NCBI RefSeq assembly: GCF_001005215.1
Contig: NZ_LBNQ01000018.1
Span: 47,307-111,306 of the forward strand
Length of the DNA: 64,000 bases
Direction: 5' to 3'
Origin: Lampropedia cohaerens
GTDB taxonomy: Bacteria; Pseudomonadota; Gammaproteobacteria; Burkholderiales; Burkholderiaceae_C
Below are positions 19,129 to 29,498 of this stretch, one piece after another. The position numbers and the translations under genes were made by a program. The notes below the pieces were generated by a model. It saw only the letters and a program-made list of their open reading frames with translations, was not told the DNA's origin and ran no database searches. How positions within the stretch are numbered: the first letter of the stretch is position 1; each line of letters begins with the position of its first letter.

Positions 19129-20402
19129 GCAACATGCTCCGATACAGGTCGCGCGGTACGCGCGATGCGGCCCTGCCGCACGATGGTGCAGTCAGGCTTG
19201 CAGCCAAACCAGTAGGCGAGTTCGGCCACTTCCTGCACCGGCCAGAGGACGAAGTTGGCAGGCCGGCCGCGCGCGATCAGGCCGTGGCTGTGCTGCAGCC
19301 CCAATGCCTGCGCGGCGTGGCAGGTGATGCCCGCCAGCGCCTCGGGCACGGTCAGGCGAAACAGCGTGCAGGCCATGTTGGCCATCAGCAGCAGGCTGAG
19401 CGCGGGCGAGGTGCCGGGATTGTGGTCGGTGGAGACGGCCATCGGCACGCCCGCTGCGCGCAGCGCCTCGATGGGCGGCACCTGCGTATCACGCAGCGTG
19501 TAGAAGGCGCCGGGCAGCAGCACCGCGACGGTGCCGGCTGCGCGCATCGCCGCAATGCCGGTGGCGGAAAGATGCTCTATGTGGTCGCACGAGAGTGCGC
19601 CATAGCGCGCGGCCAGTGCCGCGCCTTCCATGTTGGAGAGCTGCTCGGCATGGAGCTTGACGGGCAGGCCCAGCCGGGTGGCGGCCTCGAAAACCCGTTC
19701 TGTCTCGGCCAGCGAAAAGGCAATGCGCTCGCAAAATACATCCACGGCGTCGATCAGGCCCTCGTTGGCCAGCGCCGGCAGCATCTGCTGGCACACCAGG
19801 TCGATGTAGGCGCTGCTCTGGCCGGCGTATCCGGCCGGCAGTGCATGCGCTCCCAGAAAGGTCGTGCGTACCGTGACGCCGCCCAGCGTGGCCAGCCTGC
19901 GGGCGGCGCGCAGCTGCTTGCGCTCGTGCGCCAGTGCCAGGCCGTAGCCGGACTTGATCTCGATGGCGCAGACGCCCTCGTCCAGCAGCTGTTGCAGGCG
20001 CGGCAGGGCCAGTTCCACCAGTGCGTCCTCGCTGGCGGCGCGCGTGGCGCTGACGCTGGAGACGATGCCACCGCCGGCACGGGCGACTTCCTCATAGCTG
20101 GCGCCGGCCAGCCGCATGGCGAACTCCCCCGCACGGTGGCCGCCGTAGACGAGGTGGGTGTGGCAGTCGATCAACCCGGGGGTAGCCAGCATGCCTTGCC
20201 CGTCGTGGGTGGGCAGTGCGGCCAAGCGTTCGGGCAGTTGCGCCTCGGCGCCGACCCAGGCAATCTGGCCGTCGACGACGGCGATGCAGGCTCGCGCACC
20301 GGGGGCCACGGGCTGCGCGGTCTGCGCCAGATCGGCAGCCAGGCGCAGGTTGCGCCAGCAACCATCGGCGCTGGGCAGGGTGGAAAGGGAGGGTAGGGTC
20401 AT
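19125..20402 (-). CDS. hutI: imidazolonepropionase HutI
   Basis: This 425-residue zinc amidohydrolase opens the ring of 4-imidazolone-5-propionate to N-formimidoyl-L-glutamate. Motifs are [21 protein letters not shown] (HxH metal pair), [24 protein letters not shown] and [11 protein letters not shown], all in the HutI order. The start at [14 protein letters not shown] (20402) shares ATGA with the end of hutD, and the longer open frame is antisense to hutD. The stop overlaps the start of the FAD oxidase. HutI lies directly downstream in pathway order from HutU. Confidence 0.95.
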   Translation of the reverse strand: MTLPSLSTLPSADGCWRNLRLAADLAQTAQPVAPGARACIAVVDGQIAWVGAEAQLPERLAALPTHDGQGMLATPGLIDCHTHLVYGGHRAGEFAMRLAGASYEEVARAGGGIVSSVSATRAASEDALVELALPRLQQLLDEGVCAIEIKSGYGLALAHERKQLRAARRLATLGGVTVRTTFLGAHALPAGYAGQSSAYIDLVCQQMLPALANEGLIDAVDVFCERIAFSLAETERVFEAATRLGLPVKLHAEQLSNMEGAALAARYGALSCDHIEHLSATGIAAMRAAGTVAVLLPGAFYTLRDTQVPPIEALRAAGVPMAVSTDHNPGTSPALSLLLMANMACTLFRLTVPEALAGITCHAAQALGLQHSHGLIARGRPANFVLWPVQEVAELAYWFGCKPDCTIVRQGRIARTARPVSEHVA

Positions 20403-21045
20403 CGTGGTGGGGCTCCATCGGAATTGGAACGCTGGCGCGCATTGTCCGCCGCTGGCACAAGCACCACCCAGACCAGCCGGGCAGGCGCTGCCATCGGGGT
20501 CACGGTCAGCGCGTGGTCGAGGGCATGCCACCACAGGCCCTGATGGCGCTGCAGGGGCCGCCCGCCATCAGGCTGCCAGCTGCCCTCCATGGCCATGCAC
20601 AGGCCGGTGCTGCCAGCCGGTGCGGTGCAGGCCTGCGCCGCCACCTCGACGCTGGCGCGCCACTGGTCCCGGCGCACCATGACGTTGAAGTCGCGGCAGG
20701 CACCTTCCAGCAGCGTGCACTGCAGCGGCGCATCGCCTGCAAAGGCAAAGGGCGCGCCGCGCGGCTCCAGTCGGTGGTCGATGCCCCATTGCGGACTGCA
20801 CAGGCGCATGCCCGCACCTTCCAGCAGCAGGATGTGGCGGTCCATGCCGCTGAAGGCGGAAAACGGCCCATCGCGGACGACATCGGCCACGCTGATGCGA
20901 AAGCCGAAGTTCTCCATGGCACTGCCTGGCGGCCAGCAGACGATCTCGCGGGTCTGGCCGCCGCCGTTCTTCCAGGCACTGGGCGCAAGCGCCGCAAGGT
21001 TGAACGGCTGGCACACGGCGGGCCCGCGGTGTGGGCGGGGCTGCG

Positions 21046-21049
<4 letters not shown>
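20399..21049 (-). CDS. hutD: HutD family protein
   Basis: This 216-residue cupin-like protein is recognisable as HutD from [16 protein letters not shown] near the N-terminus, [26 protein letters not shown] and [19 protein letters not shown]. HutD accompanies hut genes in many proteobacteria. It is not an enzyme of the pathway; work in Pseudomonas suggested that it modulates hut expression, possibly by binding formylglutamate or urocanate. The start at [12 protein letters not shown] (21049) shares ATGA with the hutU stop, and its stop shares ATGA with hutI, so it is tightly coupled. Confidence 0.9.
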
Positions 21050-22758
<1,709 letters not shown>

Positions 22759-22805
22759 GGTATTTCTCCTGGGAAAAGGGGCAGAGGGCTTCAGGCGCGC
22801 GGCGT

Positions 22806-24362
22806 TCACGCTGCGTGGCTGGGCAGGTGGCGGGCGATGGCTGCGGGCCAGTCGCCCTGCAGCGCCCACTGCTGCATGGCCTCGATGTCCGGAGCGAGGT
22901 AGCGGTCCTGCTCCAGATAGGGCACGCGGCTGCGAATCAGTGCGTACTGCTGTTCGATGAGGGGCGAGCTCTTGAGGCTGCGGTCGAAATCCATGCCTTG
23001 CGCGGCCGCCATGGCCTCGATGCCGACGATGACGGCCGTGTTGCGTGCCATGCCTGCCAGGCGGCGCGCGCCATAGGTGGCCATGGAAACGTGGTCCTCC
23101 TGATTGGCCGAGGTGGGCAGGCTGGTGACACTGCTGGGATGGGCCAGGCACTGGTTTTCCGCAGCCAGTGCGGCAGCCGTGACCTGGGCGATCATGAAGC
23201 CGGAATTGACGCCGCTGTCGCGCACCAGAAAGGCGGGCAGGCGCGACAGGCTGGTATCCAGCAGCAGCGCCAGACGGCGCTCCGAGATGGCGCCGATCTC
23301 GGCCACGGCCAGAGCGATGATGTCGGCGGCGAAGGCCACCGGCTCGGCGTGGAAGTTGCCGCCGGAGATCACGTCGCCGTTGTCGAACACCAGCGGATTG
23401 TCGGAGGCGGCGTTGGCTTCGATGCACAGCACCCGCGCGGCGTGCTGGAGGTTGTCCAGGCAGGCGCCCATGACCTGCGGCACGCAGCGGATGGAATAGG
23501 GGTCCTGCACCCGGCCGCAGTCGGGGTGGGAGGGATCGATCTCGCTGCCGTCGAGCAGCGCGCGCACGGCCTGGGCCACGGCGATCTGGCCGGCCTGGCC
23601 GCGCGCGGCATGGATGCGGGCATCGAATGGCTTGACCGACCCCTTGATGGCTTCGAGCGTCAGGCAGCCGGCGATCAGCCCGGCGGCGAACACGCTCTCG
23701 GCCTGGAACAGCCCGGCCAGCGCCAGTGCGGTCGAGACCTGGGTGCCATTGAGCAGGGCCAGCCCTTCCTTGGGCTCCAGCACGAACGGCGACAGGCCTA
23801 CAGTAGCCAGGGCCTCGCGCCCGGAGACGAGCTGGCCATTGACCTTGGCCTGGCCTTCGCCGATCAGCACACAGGCCAGATGTGCCAGCGGAGCCAAGTC
23901 GCCCGAAGCCCCGACCGAGCCTTGCGATGGGATGTGCGGCACGACATCGGCATTGGCCAGCGCCAGCAACGCCTGCGCCAGCGCCGGGCGGGCGCCGGAG
24001 TGGCCGCGCGCCAGACTGATGGCCTTGGTGGCCAGCACCAGCCGCACGACCGCGTCGGGCAGCGGCTCGCCGGTGCCGACGGCGTGCGAGAGCACCAGAT
24101 TGCGCTGCAGGTCGGTCAGCCGCTCGGGCGCGATTTTGGTCGAGGCGAGCTTGCCAAAGCCGGTGTTGATGCCGTAGACGACCTGGTCCTGCGCCACGAT
24201 GGTCTGCACGTGCTGCAGTGCGGCCTCCATGTCCGCGACGGCGCTGGGAGGCAACGCCAGCTGCGCGCCGCCTTGCCAGATGCGGCGCAGCTGCGCGAGG
24301 CTGACGTGACCGGGTTCAAGCACAAGGGGGACGGCAGGAGCAGGGGAGGATGGCGGATTCAT
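22806..24362 (-). CDS. hutH: histidine ammonia-lyase HutH
   Basis: This 518-residue enzyme removes ammonia from L-histidine to give urocanate, the entry step of the pathway. The self-forming MIO cofactor triad Ala-Ser-Gly is at residues 152-154 within [15 protein letters not shown]. Other landmarks are [12 protein letters not shown] near residue 63 and [14 protein letters not shown]. It is slightly longer than the usual ~510 residues because of a Pro/Ala-rich N-terminus. Directly in front of the start codon lie two tandem copies of a HutC-like operator. It opens the catabolic operon running leftward. Confidence 0.95.
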   Translation of the reverse strand: MNPPSSPAPAVPLVLEPGHVSLAQLRRIWQGGAQLALPPSAVADMEAALQHVQTIVAQDQVVYGINTGFGKLASTKIAPERLTDLQRNLVLSHAVGTGEPLPDAVVRLVLATKAISLARGHSGARPALAQALLALANADVVPHIPSQGSVGASGDLAPLAHLACVLIGEGQAKVNGQLVSGREALATVGLSPFVLEPKEGLALLNGTQVSTALALAGLFQAESVFAAGLIAGCLTLEAIKGSVKPFDARIHAARGQAGQIAVAQAVRALLDGSEIDPSHPDCGRVQDPYSIRCVPQVMGACLDNLQHAARVLCIEANAASDNPLVFDNGDVISGGNFHAEPVAFAADIIALAVAEIGAISERRLALLLDTSLSRLPAFLVRDSGVNSGFMIAQVTAAALAAENQCLAHPSSVTSLPTSANQEDHVSMATYGARRLAGMARNTAVIVGIEAMAAAQGMDFDRSLKSSPLIEQQYALIRSRVPYLEQDRYLAPDIEAMQQWALQGDWPAAIARHLPSHAA

Positions 24363-24382
24363 GTCTATGCCTGTCTATACAT
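24361..24382. promoter_or_regulatory. probable HutC operator upstream of hutH, tandem copies
   Basis: The decamer TGTCTATACA occupies 24372-24381, directly after a weaker copy TGTCTATGCC at 24362-24371, both abutting the hutH start codon. Read on the coding strand the strong copy is TGTATAGACA, a TGT-N4-ACA inverted repeat that resembles the TGTA-N2-TACA half-site pattern known for HutC. The identical decamer recurs twice upstream of the transporter. Binding by HutC is inferred. Confidence 0.65.
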
Positions 24383-24421
24383 GTGAAACGGGTGGAAGGG
24401 GTTGCCGTGGCGGTGTGTGCC

Positions 24422-25201
24422 TTAACTGCTCTGCGCCGCACCGTCTGTGCGGAAGCGGCAGCCGAGCCGATAGCGCATGCCAGGGTGCATGCAGTGCACC
24501 CAGGTGACAGGCACATCGCGCTGCCAGGTGCGGCGCGTGAGCAGCAGGCACGGCTGGTCGGCCTGCATCTGCAGCCACTGCGCCTGCTGCGCCGTGGGCA
24601 GCACGGCATCGACGACGTGTTCCATCTGGTCGAACGGAACGTTGCGTACCAGGTAGTCCGAGGGCTGCACGCAGGAGAAATCCTGCTCCATGAAATGGGG
24701 CACGACCTTGGGATTGACGTAGCGGTCCTCCAGTTGCACGGGCACGTCGTTTTCGTAGTGCACGCCGATCAGGTGAAAGACCGAGCTGCCGATCATGGTC
24801 TGCAGCGCCGCAGCCACCTCGGCGGAAGCCGACTCGCGCCGCACCTGCAGCAGGGCGAAGCGGTGGTCATGGCCGCGCTGGCGGATTTCCTCGGCGATGT
24901 TGGCGATCTGCAGCAGCGTCGATTGCGGCTTTTCTTCTGCGACGAAGGAGCCCACGCCCGCAACGCGCACGATCAGGCCCTGCTCGGCCAGCTCGCGCAG
25001 TGCGCGGTTGGCGGTCATGCGAGCAACGCCAAACAAAGTCACCAGCTCCTGCTCCGATGGCACGCGCGCGCCCGGCGGCAATGCCCCGCTGGCAATCCTG
25101 TGCACCACGTAGTTCTTGACACGCTGGTACAGCGCCAGCGGCCGCTCGTGCGGCTTGGCAGGCGGATGCGGCGCGGGGGCAGCGTGCAGGGAGTCGAGCA
25201 T
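24422..25201 (-). CDS. hutC: histidine utilisation repressor HutC (GntR/HutC family)
   Basis: This 259-residue regulator has an N-terminal GntR winged helix (about residues 25-90; PSEQELVTLFGVARMTANRALRELAEQGLIVR) and a C-terminal UTRA effector domain with HYENDVPVQLEDRYVNPKVVPHFMEQDF. HutC proteins repress hut genes and release DNA when urocanate binds. It lies 21 bp downstream of the ABC ATPase gene and 59 bp upstream of hutH, so it is probably transcribed with the transporter and represses both units through the TGTCTATACA sites. Confidence 0.93.
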   Translation of the reverse strand: MLDSLHAAPAPHPPAKPHERPLALYQRVKNYVVHRIASGALPPGARVPSEQELVTLFGVARMTANRALRELAEQGLIVRVAGVGSFVAEEKPQSTLLQIANIAEEIRQRGHDHRFALLQVRRESASAEVAAALQTMIGSSVFHLIGVHYENDVPVQLEDRYVNPKVVPHFMEQDFSCVQPSDYLVRNVPFDQMEHVVDAVLPTAQQAQWLQMQADQPCLLLTRRTWQRDVPVTWVHCMHPGMRYRLGCRFRTDGAAQSS

Positions 25202-25222
25202 GGTGGCGTTGTGAATGGACCT

Positions 25223-26002
25223 TCAGTGCGCGGCGGCAGCCAGTGCCTCGGCGCGGATTTCCTCGGTCAAGCGCGCCTTGAGCGCCATGAATTCCGGCGA
25301 GGTCTTGACCGTGTAATGGCGCGGGTGGGGCAGCTCGACGGCGATGTCGGACTTGATGCGGCCGGGGCGGGCGCTGAAGACCGCGACGCGGTTGGCCATG
25401 AAGATGGCCTCGTCGATGTCGTGCGTGACGAACAGCACGGTCTTGCGCTCGGCCTCCCAGATGCCCAGCAGCAATTCCTGCATCAGCACGCGCGTCTGGT
25501 TGTCCAGCGCGCCAAAGGGCTCGTCCATCAGCAGGATCTTGGGATCATTGGCCAGCGCGCGCGCGATCGCGGTGCGCTGCTGCATGCCGCCCGAGAGTTG
25601 CTTGGGGTAATGCTGCTCGAAGCCGCGCAGCCCGACCTTGGCGATGAAGTAGTCGCTGCGCTCCTTTTGCTGCGCCGGTGGCATGCCTCGCTCGCGCAGG
25701 CCAAAGCGGATGTTCTGCTCGATCGTCAGCCATGGAAACAGGGTGTAGCTCTGGAACACCATGCCACGGTCGGCACCGGGGCCCTGCACCGCCTGGCCTT
25801 CCAGCAGCACCTGCCCGCTGGAGGGAAAGTCCAGCCCGGCCACGATGCGCAGCATGGTCGACTTGCCGCAGCCAGAAGGCCCGAGAATGGTGACGAAGTC
25901 GTTTTCCTGCACCTCGAAATCCACCGGCAACAGGGCCTGGGTAGCAAGTCCCTTGGGGCTGATGAAGGTGCGCGAGACGCCTTGGATGGACAGCAGGCTC
26001 AT
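25223..26002 (-). CDS. ABC transporter ATP-binding protein, NitT/TauT type
   Basis: This 259-residue nucleotide-binding subunit carries Walker A (LGPSGCGKST), the ABC signature (LSGGMQQR), Walker B (ILLMDEPFGALD) and the switch histidine (FVTHDIDEA). It belongs to the SsuB/TauB/NrtD group. The start at 26002 overlaps the permease stop by one base (TAATG arrangement), and hutC follows 21 bp downstream. The substrate is not readable from an ATPase, but the location and upstream operators indicate a hut-regulated importer of histidine, urocanate or a related imidazole. Confidence 0.9.
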   Translation of the reverse strand: MSLLSIQGVSRTFISPKGLATQALLPVDFEVQENDFVTILGPSGCGKSTMLRIVAGLDFPSSGQVLLEGQAVQGPGADRGMVFQSYTLFPWLTIEQNIRFGLRERGMPPAQQKERSDYFIAKVGLRGFEQHYPKQLSGGMQQRTAIARALANDPKILLMDEPFGALDNQTRVLMQELLLGIWEAERKTVLFVTHDIDEAIFMANRVAVFSARPGRIKSDIAVELPHPRHYTVKTSPEFMALKARLTEEIRAEALAAAAH

Positions 26003-26880
26003 TACAGGGCACTCCAGGCAAACAGACGGTGGTTGATGGTCTTGAAGAGAAAGTCGGAGAACAGGCCGATGATGCCGATCACGATGATGCCGAAGATGAT
26101 CTGCCCGGTGTTGAGCAGCGCCTGGCTGTCGGTGATCATGTGGCCGATACCGGAGGAGGCACCGATCAGCTCGGCGACGATGACGTAGGTCCAGGCCCAG
26201 CCCAGCACCAGCCGCAGGCTCTCGGCGATACCGGGCGCTGCCCCGGGAATGAGCACGCGCCGCACGATGCCGGTGTTGCCAGCGCCCAGCGTGTAGGCGG
26301 CCTCGACCAGATCCCGGCGGGCGCCGCCCACCGTGACGGCGACCATCAGCGTGATCTGGAACACCGAGCCAATGAAGATCACCAGCAGCTTCTGCAGCTC
26401 GCCCACGCCGGCCCACAGAATCAGCAGGGGGATGAAGGCGGAGGCGGGCAGATAGCGGCAGAACGACACGAAGGGCTCGCAGAAGGCCTCCACCGGCTTC
26501 CACGCGCCCATGGCGATGCCCAGTGGCACTGCAACGGCGGCGGCCAGCACGAAGCCGCCCATCACGCGCCAGACCGTCATGGCCACATCATGCGCAAAAC
26601 CGTACTCGGTAAACAGCAGCACGCCCTCGCGCAGCATCGTGATGGGACTGGCCAGAAAGGTCGGCGAAACGAAACCGCCCAGCGTGGCCAGCGCCCAGAC
26701 CGCAACGAATAGCACGAAAAATGCCGTGCCCAACAGCCATTTGAGCTGCGGCCTGACAGGCTCCAGCGGCACCATCAGGCGGCGTCGGGTGCGAGCGGGG
26801 GCAGCAGCGGGAGGGGACTGGACGGGCATGTCTTTGCGTGTTGCAGCGAGAAGGGAAGTGGGCGCTGAGGTGGTGGCCAT
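26002..26880 (-). CDS. ABC transporter permease, NitT/TauT type
   Basis: This 292-residue inner-membrane protein has a proline- and arginine-rich cytoplasmic N-terminus and then about six transmembrane helices. The BPD_transp_1 coupling loop is visible as EAAYTLGAGNTGIVRRVLIPGAAPGI. FCRYLPASAFIPLLILWAGVGELQK is typical of SsuC/TauC-type permeases. It is coupled by a one-base overlap to the ATPase and lies 50 bp downstream of the binding-protein gene. It should move the ligand delivered by that binding protein. Confidence 0.9.
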   Translation of the reverse strand: MATTSAPTSLLAATRKDMPVQSPPAAAPARTRRRLMVPLEPVRPQLKWLLGTAFFVLFVAVWALATLGGFVSPTFLASPITMLREGVLLFTEYGFAHDVAMTVWRVMGGFVLAAAVAVPLGIAMGAWKPVEAFCEPFVSFCRYLPASAFIPLLILWAGVGELQKLLVIFIGSVFQITLMVAVTVGGARRDLVEAAYTLGAGNTGIVRRVLIPGAAPGIAESLRLVLGWAWTYVIVAELIGASSGIGHMITDSQALLNTGQIIFGIIVIGIIGLFSDFLFKTINHRLFAWSAL

Positions 26881-26930
26881 GGGTGTCAGCAGGTAGCGGC
26901 AGAAAACGGCCTGGGCTGTGTGTCGACGCG

Positions 26931-27911
26931 TCAGTTGACGATGCTGGCGTCATACATCACGTCGTAGTTCTCCGGCATGCGGCGGATCACGCCGGCCTCA
27001 TGCAGGATGGCGGCGGCATCCTGCATGAAAGGCACGAGCTCTTCGGCGAAGAACTTCTGGTTGGTAGCCTTGTCGGCCCAGCGCAGGTAGGCAGCGGACT
27101 GCGCGAACTGCTCGCCAGTCTGCTTGACGGCAGCGCCCATGATTTCATACGCCTTGGCCTGGTCGGTGGCGATCATCTCCAGCGCGTCGAAGTACGACTG
27201 CGCCAGTGCGTGGGCGGCGTCGCGGTTCTCTGCCAGCCACTTGGGATCGCACCCCACCGTGTCCATGATCATCGGGTACTCGATGGTGGTGGCGAGAATC
27301 TTGCCAGCCTCGGGGTTGGCGCGCACGGTCGAGAGGTAGGGCTCGTACGTCATGGCGGCATCGTGCTGCCCCGCAACGAAGGATTGCGCGGCCGCCTGCG
27401 GCTCCAGCGAGACGGTCCTGACGTCCTTCATCGTCATGCCATTTTTGTTGAGCATCCAGGCCAGGCTGAAGTAGGGCGCCGTACCCGGGGCACTGACCGC
27501 CACGGTCTTGCCCTTGAGGTCAGCGAAGCTGTTGATGGTGTTGCGCACGGCGATGCCGTCGGCACCGTAGGACTTGTCCAGCTGAAAGATCTGCACGATG
27601 GGCACACCGTTGGTGTTCCACGCCACATGCGTCTCGACCGTGGTGGCGGCGCACTGGATGGCGCCGGAGGCCAGCGCCAGATGGCGGTCCTTCTGCGGGA
27701 TCATCTTGAGATCCACATCCAGCCCGTTCTTCTCGAACAGCCCTGCCTCGGCCGCCAGCGTCAGCGGCGCAAAGCCCGTCCATCCCGACATGCCCAGGGC
27801 GATCTTGGTCTCCTCGGCTTGCGCCGCCATGTGCGTGGTGCTCGCCAGGGTGAGACTGGCGGCAGCCAGAATGCGAAGCGAAGTGCGGAAGCGGAAAGAA
27901 GACTCAGGCAT
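26931..27911 (-). CDS. ABC transporter substrate-binding protein, NMT1/SsuA-like
   Basis: This 326-residue periplasmic binding protein has a cleavable signal peptide (SLRILAAASLTLASTTHMAAQA, cleavage near residue 30). It is followed by an NMT1/NitT-type fold: LGMSGWTGFAPLTLAAEAGLFEKNGLDVDL, LKGKTVAVSAPGTAPYF and a C-terminal helical region. The start at 27911 has a good ribosome site (GGAGAG, seven bases away). The gene is first in the transporter-hutC unit. Two TGTCTATACA operators lie 59 and 239 bp upstream, so its expression is probably released by urocanate. The ligand is inferred to be histidine or an imidazole relative. Confidence 0.85.
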   Translation of the reverse strand: MPESSFRFRTSLRILAAASLTLASTTHMAAQAEETKIALGMSGWTGFAPLTLAAEAGLFEKNGLDVDLKMIPQKDRHLALASGAIQCAATTVETHVAWNTNGVPIVQIFQLDKSYGADGIAVRNTINSFADLKGKTVAVSAPGTAPYFSLAWMLNKNGMTMKDVRTVSLEPQAAAQSFVAGQHDAAMTYEPYLSTVRANPEAGKILATTIEYPMIMDTVGCDPKWLAENRDAAHALAQSYFDALEMIATDQAKAYEIMGAAVKQTGEQFAQSAAYLRWADKATNQKFFAEELVPFMQDAAAILHEAGVIRRMPENYDVMYDASIVN

Positions 27912-27968
27912 GGGGCTCTCCAGTTGCTGGTGGATGACGGTCAGGGAATGCAATCGCGGCGGGTGGGC

Positions 27969-27980
27969 ATGTCTATACAG
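27969..27980. promoter_or_regulatory. probable HutC operator, proximal to transporter gene
   Basis: TGTCTATACA at 27970-27979, 59 bp before the start codon of the binding-protein gene. It is identical to the copy at hutH, with the same flanking pattern (A/C)TGTCTATACA(G/T). The position fits a repressor site overlapping or just downstream of a promoter. Confidence 0.6.
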
Positions 27981-28148
27981 ACGGCGGCGACAGAACAGCG
28001 CACATGCCCGGTCGATCCAGCCCGTGCAACGCAGCGCATTGCGCGCAGGCCCTCCCGGGGAAGAACTGCTGATTACCGCGGATGGCACTGCGCCGGATCG
28101 ACAGCACTTCTCCAGCAAGCCTCATGCCAATTGCCGCATCCACCTGGC

Positions 28149-28160
28149 CTGTCTATACAG
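28149..28160. promoter_or_regulatory. probable HutC operator, distal to transporter gene
   Basis: CTGTCTATACAG, the most symmetric of the three copies, lies 180 bp upstream of the proximal site and 239 bp from the start codon of the binding-protein gene. The spacing allows looping between the two sites or marks a second promoter. Confidence 0.55.
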
Positions 28161-28384
28161 ATAGCTTCGCACTGGATTGCATATGCCGCATGCATGCACT
28201 GCACGGGTGCAGCTGCGCACTCAAGTGCGCCATTGTTGTGCGCAAAGCAGGCAAAGGATGGTGTTGCGCCCGGCCTGCCAGGATGTGCACGACCTTGGGA
28301 AGGCGCGGCTTGCGCGCAGGCTCAGCTGCAGGTCCCGGCATTCCGCGTTGTAGTTTGTCGCGGCGTTTGTCCACTGCGCGCTGG

Positions 28385-28493
28385 GTACCCTTGCACGATC
28401 CTTTCCTGTGTCGCGTTGACCCACCAGGCGATGGAGAGGCAAGCTATAAGCCGTGCTGGGTGCGCAACCCATGAAAAGATCGTAAACAGGTTC
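28385..28493. mobile_element. decayed miniature inverted-repeat element (109 bp)
   Basis: The right end, CATGAAAAGATCGTAAACAGGTTC (28470-28493, broken here into tip CAGGTTC and stem), is nearly identical to the right end of the intact MITE at 62888-63154. The left end (28385-28400) matches that element's left tip at 12 of 16 positions. The adjoining stretch CGCGTTGACCCACCAGGCGATG aligns with CGCGTTGGCTCACCAGACGATG of the intact copy. The flanks are TGG and TGA, compatible with a TNA target duplication that has mutated. The interior is mostly deleted. Confidence 0.65.
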
Positions 28494-28659
28494 TGAGAGC
28501 TGGCGTAGAGCTCCCGGCGTGCGCCGCATTGCTCCGTCAGCGGCGTGCTGCTGCGCCGCAAGTGCCCCTCGTTGGGTGGCCCCGCCTGCGGTGCGCATCA
28601 CGTTTCCTGGCGGAAAAGGTTGAAGGGCAAGATACTTTGCAGGTGCACGGAATTAGATC

Positions 28660-28976
28660 GTGCGTATGGTGTCAAATCACAAGTACGGGGGGATTATCCC
28701 GGGGCTGACGCGTTTTCTGGAAGAGGCGTTGACGAATGTGCTCAAGCACAGCCATGCCGCGCACCTGCAGGTGGTGATGGGCGCTACCGAAGATGGCGCG
28801 CTGTCATTGGTGGTGCGTGATGATGGGCGAGGCTTCAATGCAGAGGAATGGCTTGAGTATCGGCATGGACAGCATGCGGCGCCGAGTGGAGCGCATTGGT
28901 GGTGTACTGGCGGTCCGCTCAAGGCCCGGTGAGACGCTGTTGGAGGTTCAGCTGCCGGGCGGCGGCCTCGCTGCGG
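28660..28976 (+). pseudogene. frameshifted histidine-kinase ATPase-domain remnant
   Basis: This is a broken piece of a NarX/DegS-type sensor kinase catalytic domain. The first frame gives FLEEALTNVLKHSHAAHLQV (N box) and LSLVVRDDGRGFNAEE (D/G1 box). After about base 28845 the similarity continues in the next frame as NGLSIGMDSMRRRVERIGG and LAVRSRPGETLLEVQLPGG (G2 box and C-terminal strand). A few residues are missing at the junction. No sensor or dimerisation part is present upstream, where the decayed mobile element lies. It is a gene relic and should not make a working protein. Confidence 0.75.
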
Positions 28977-29027
28977 ACGTGGCCGGCGCCGCAGGCGCGG
29001 GGCAATCCGCTGACACGCTGGCGCAGC

Positions 29028-29450
29028 CTACGGGCAGGGCTGGGGTGGCTCGCTAGCGGCCTCGGGCCGACCCAGTTGCCAGTGTTTCAGGCGTCCGGCC
29101 ACGAAGGTGGCGTCGACCCAGGCACCACCGGGGTCGCGCCAGCGGTAGGTTTCGGTATCGCCGCAGGCGTGCAGCAGGTCACCCAGCGCACGCGTTTGCT
29201 GAATGACCTGCAGCATGGTGCGGCCTTCGCGCAGTTGCGCATTGAGCATGACGGCACTGCCGATGCAGCCTTTTGGGGTGTCGGCCGCAGCACGCAGCGT
29301 GCGCGTGATGCGCATCACATACAGCAATGTGAGAAACACGATGGCGCCGAGCACCAGCAGCAGCCCGCCGATGCCGCGATTGGCGTAGCCGACGACCAGC
29401 AGGACGGCGGCAGTGGCCAGCAGCGCGAAGGCTTTGAGGTGGGGCGTCAT
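29028..29450 (-). CDS. small membrane protein of unknown function
   Basis: This 140-residue protein has two predicted N-terminal transmembrane helices (FALLATAAVLLVVGYANRG and GGLLLVLGAIVFLTLLYVM) and a soluble C-terminal part rich in charged residues (LRAAADTPKGCIGSAVMLNAQL onward). No family was recognised and no catalytic motif is visible. It ends in a proline-rich tail. It follows dcd on the same strand after 48 bp and may share its transcript. The gene is judged real because of its position, hydrophobic pattern and coding-like composition. Confidence 0.65.
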   Translation of the reverse strand: MTPHLKAFALLATAAVLLVVGYANRGIGGLLLVLGAIVFLTLLYVMRITRTLRAAADTPKGCIGSAVMLNAQLREGRTMLQVIQQTRALGDLLHACGDTETYRWRDPGGAWVDATFVAGRLKHWQLGRPEAASEPPQPCP

Positions 29451-29498
29451 GCGCGCAGGGGGCTGTTTCGGCGAACAGGTGCTGTCAGGGCCTCAGTG

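Larger units (their letters stand above)
27912..28659. other. 748-bp non-coding control region with operators and mobile-element relic
   Basis: No credible gene was found in this stretch. It holds the promoter side of the transporter-hutC unit with two HutC-like operators (27970-27979 and 28150-28159) and a decayed miniature element at 28385-28493. The part between 28161 and 28384 shows nothing recognisable. Small open frames here lack ribosome sites and family features. Confidence 0.7.

Noticed and set aside
22815..24386. 523-residue open frame on the plus strand opposite hutH
   Set aside because: It is the antisense of a clearly functional hutH in GC-rich DNA, has no ribosome site and shows no family motif. 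Similar long antisense frames over other genes were rejected for the same reason.
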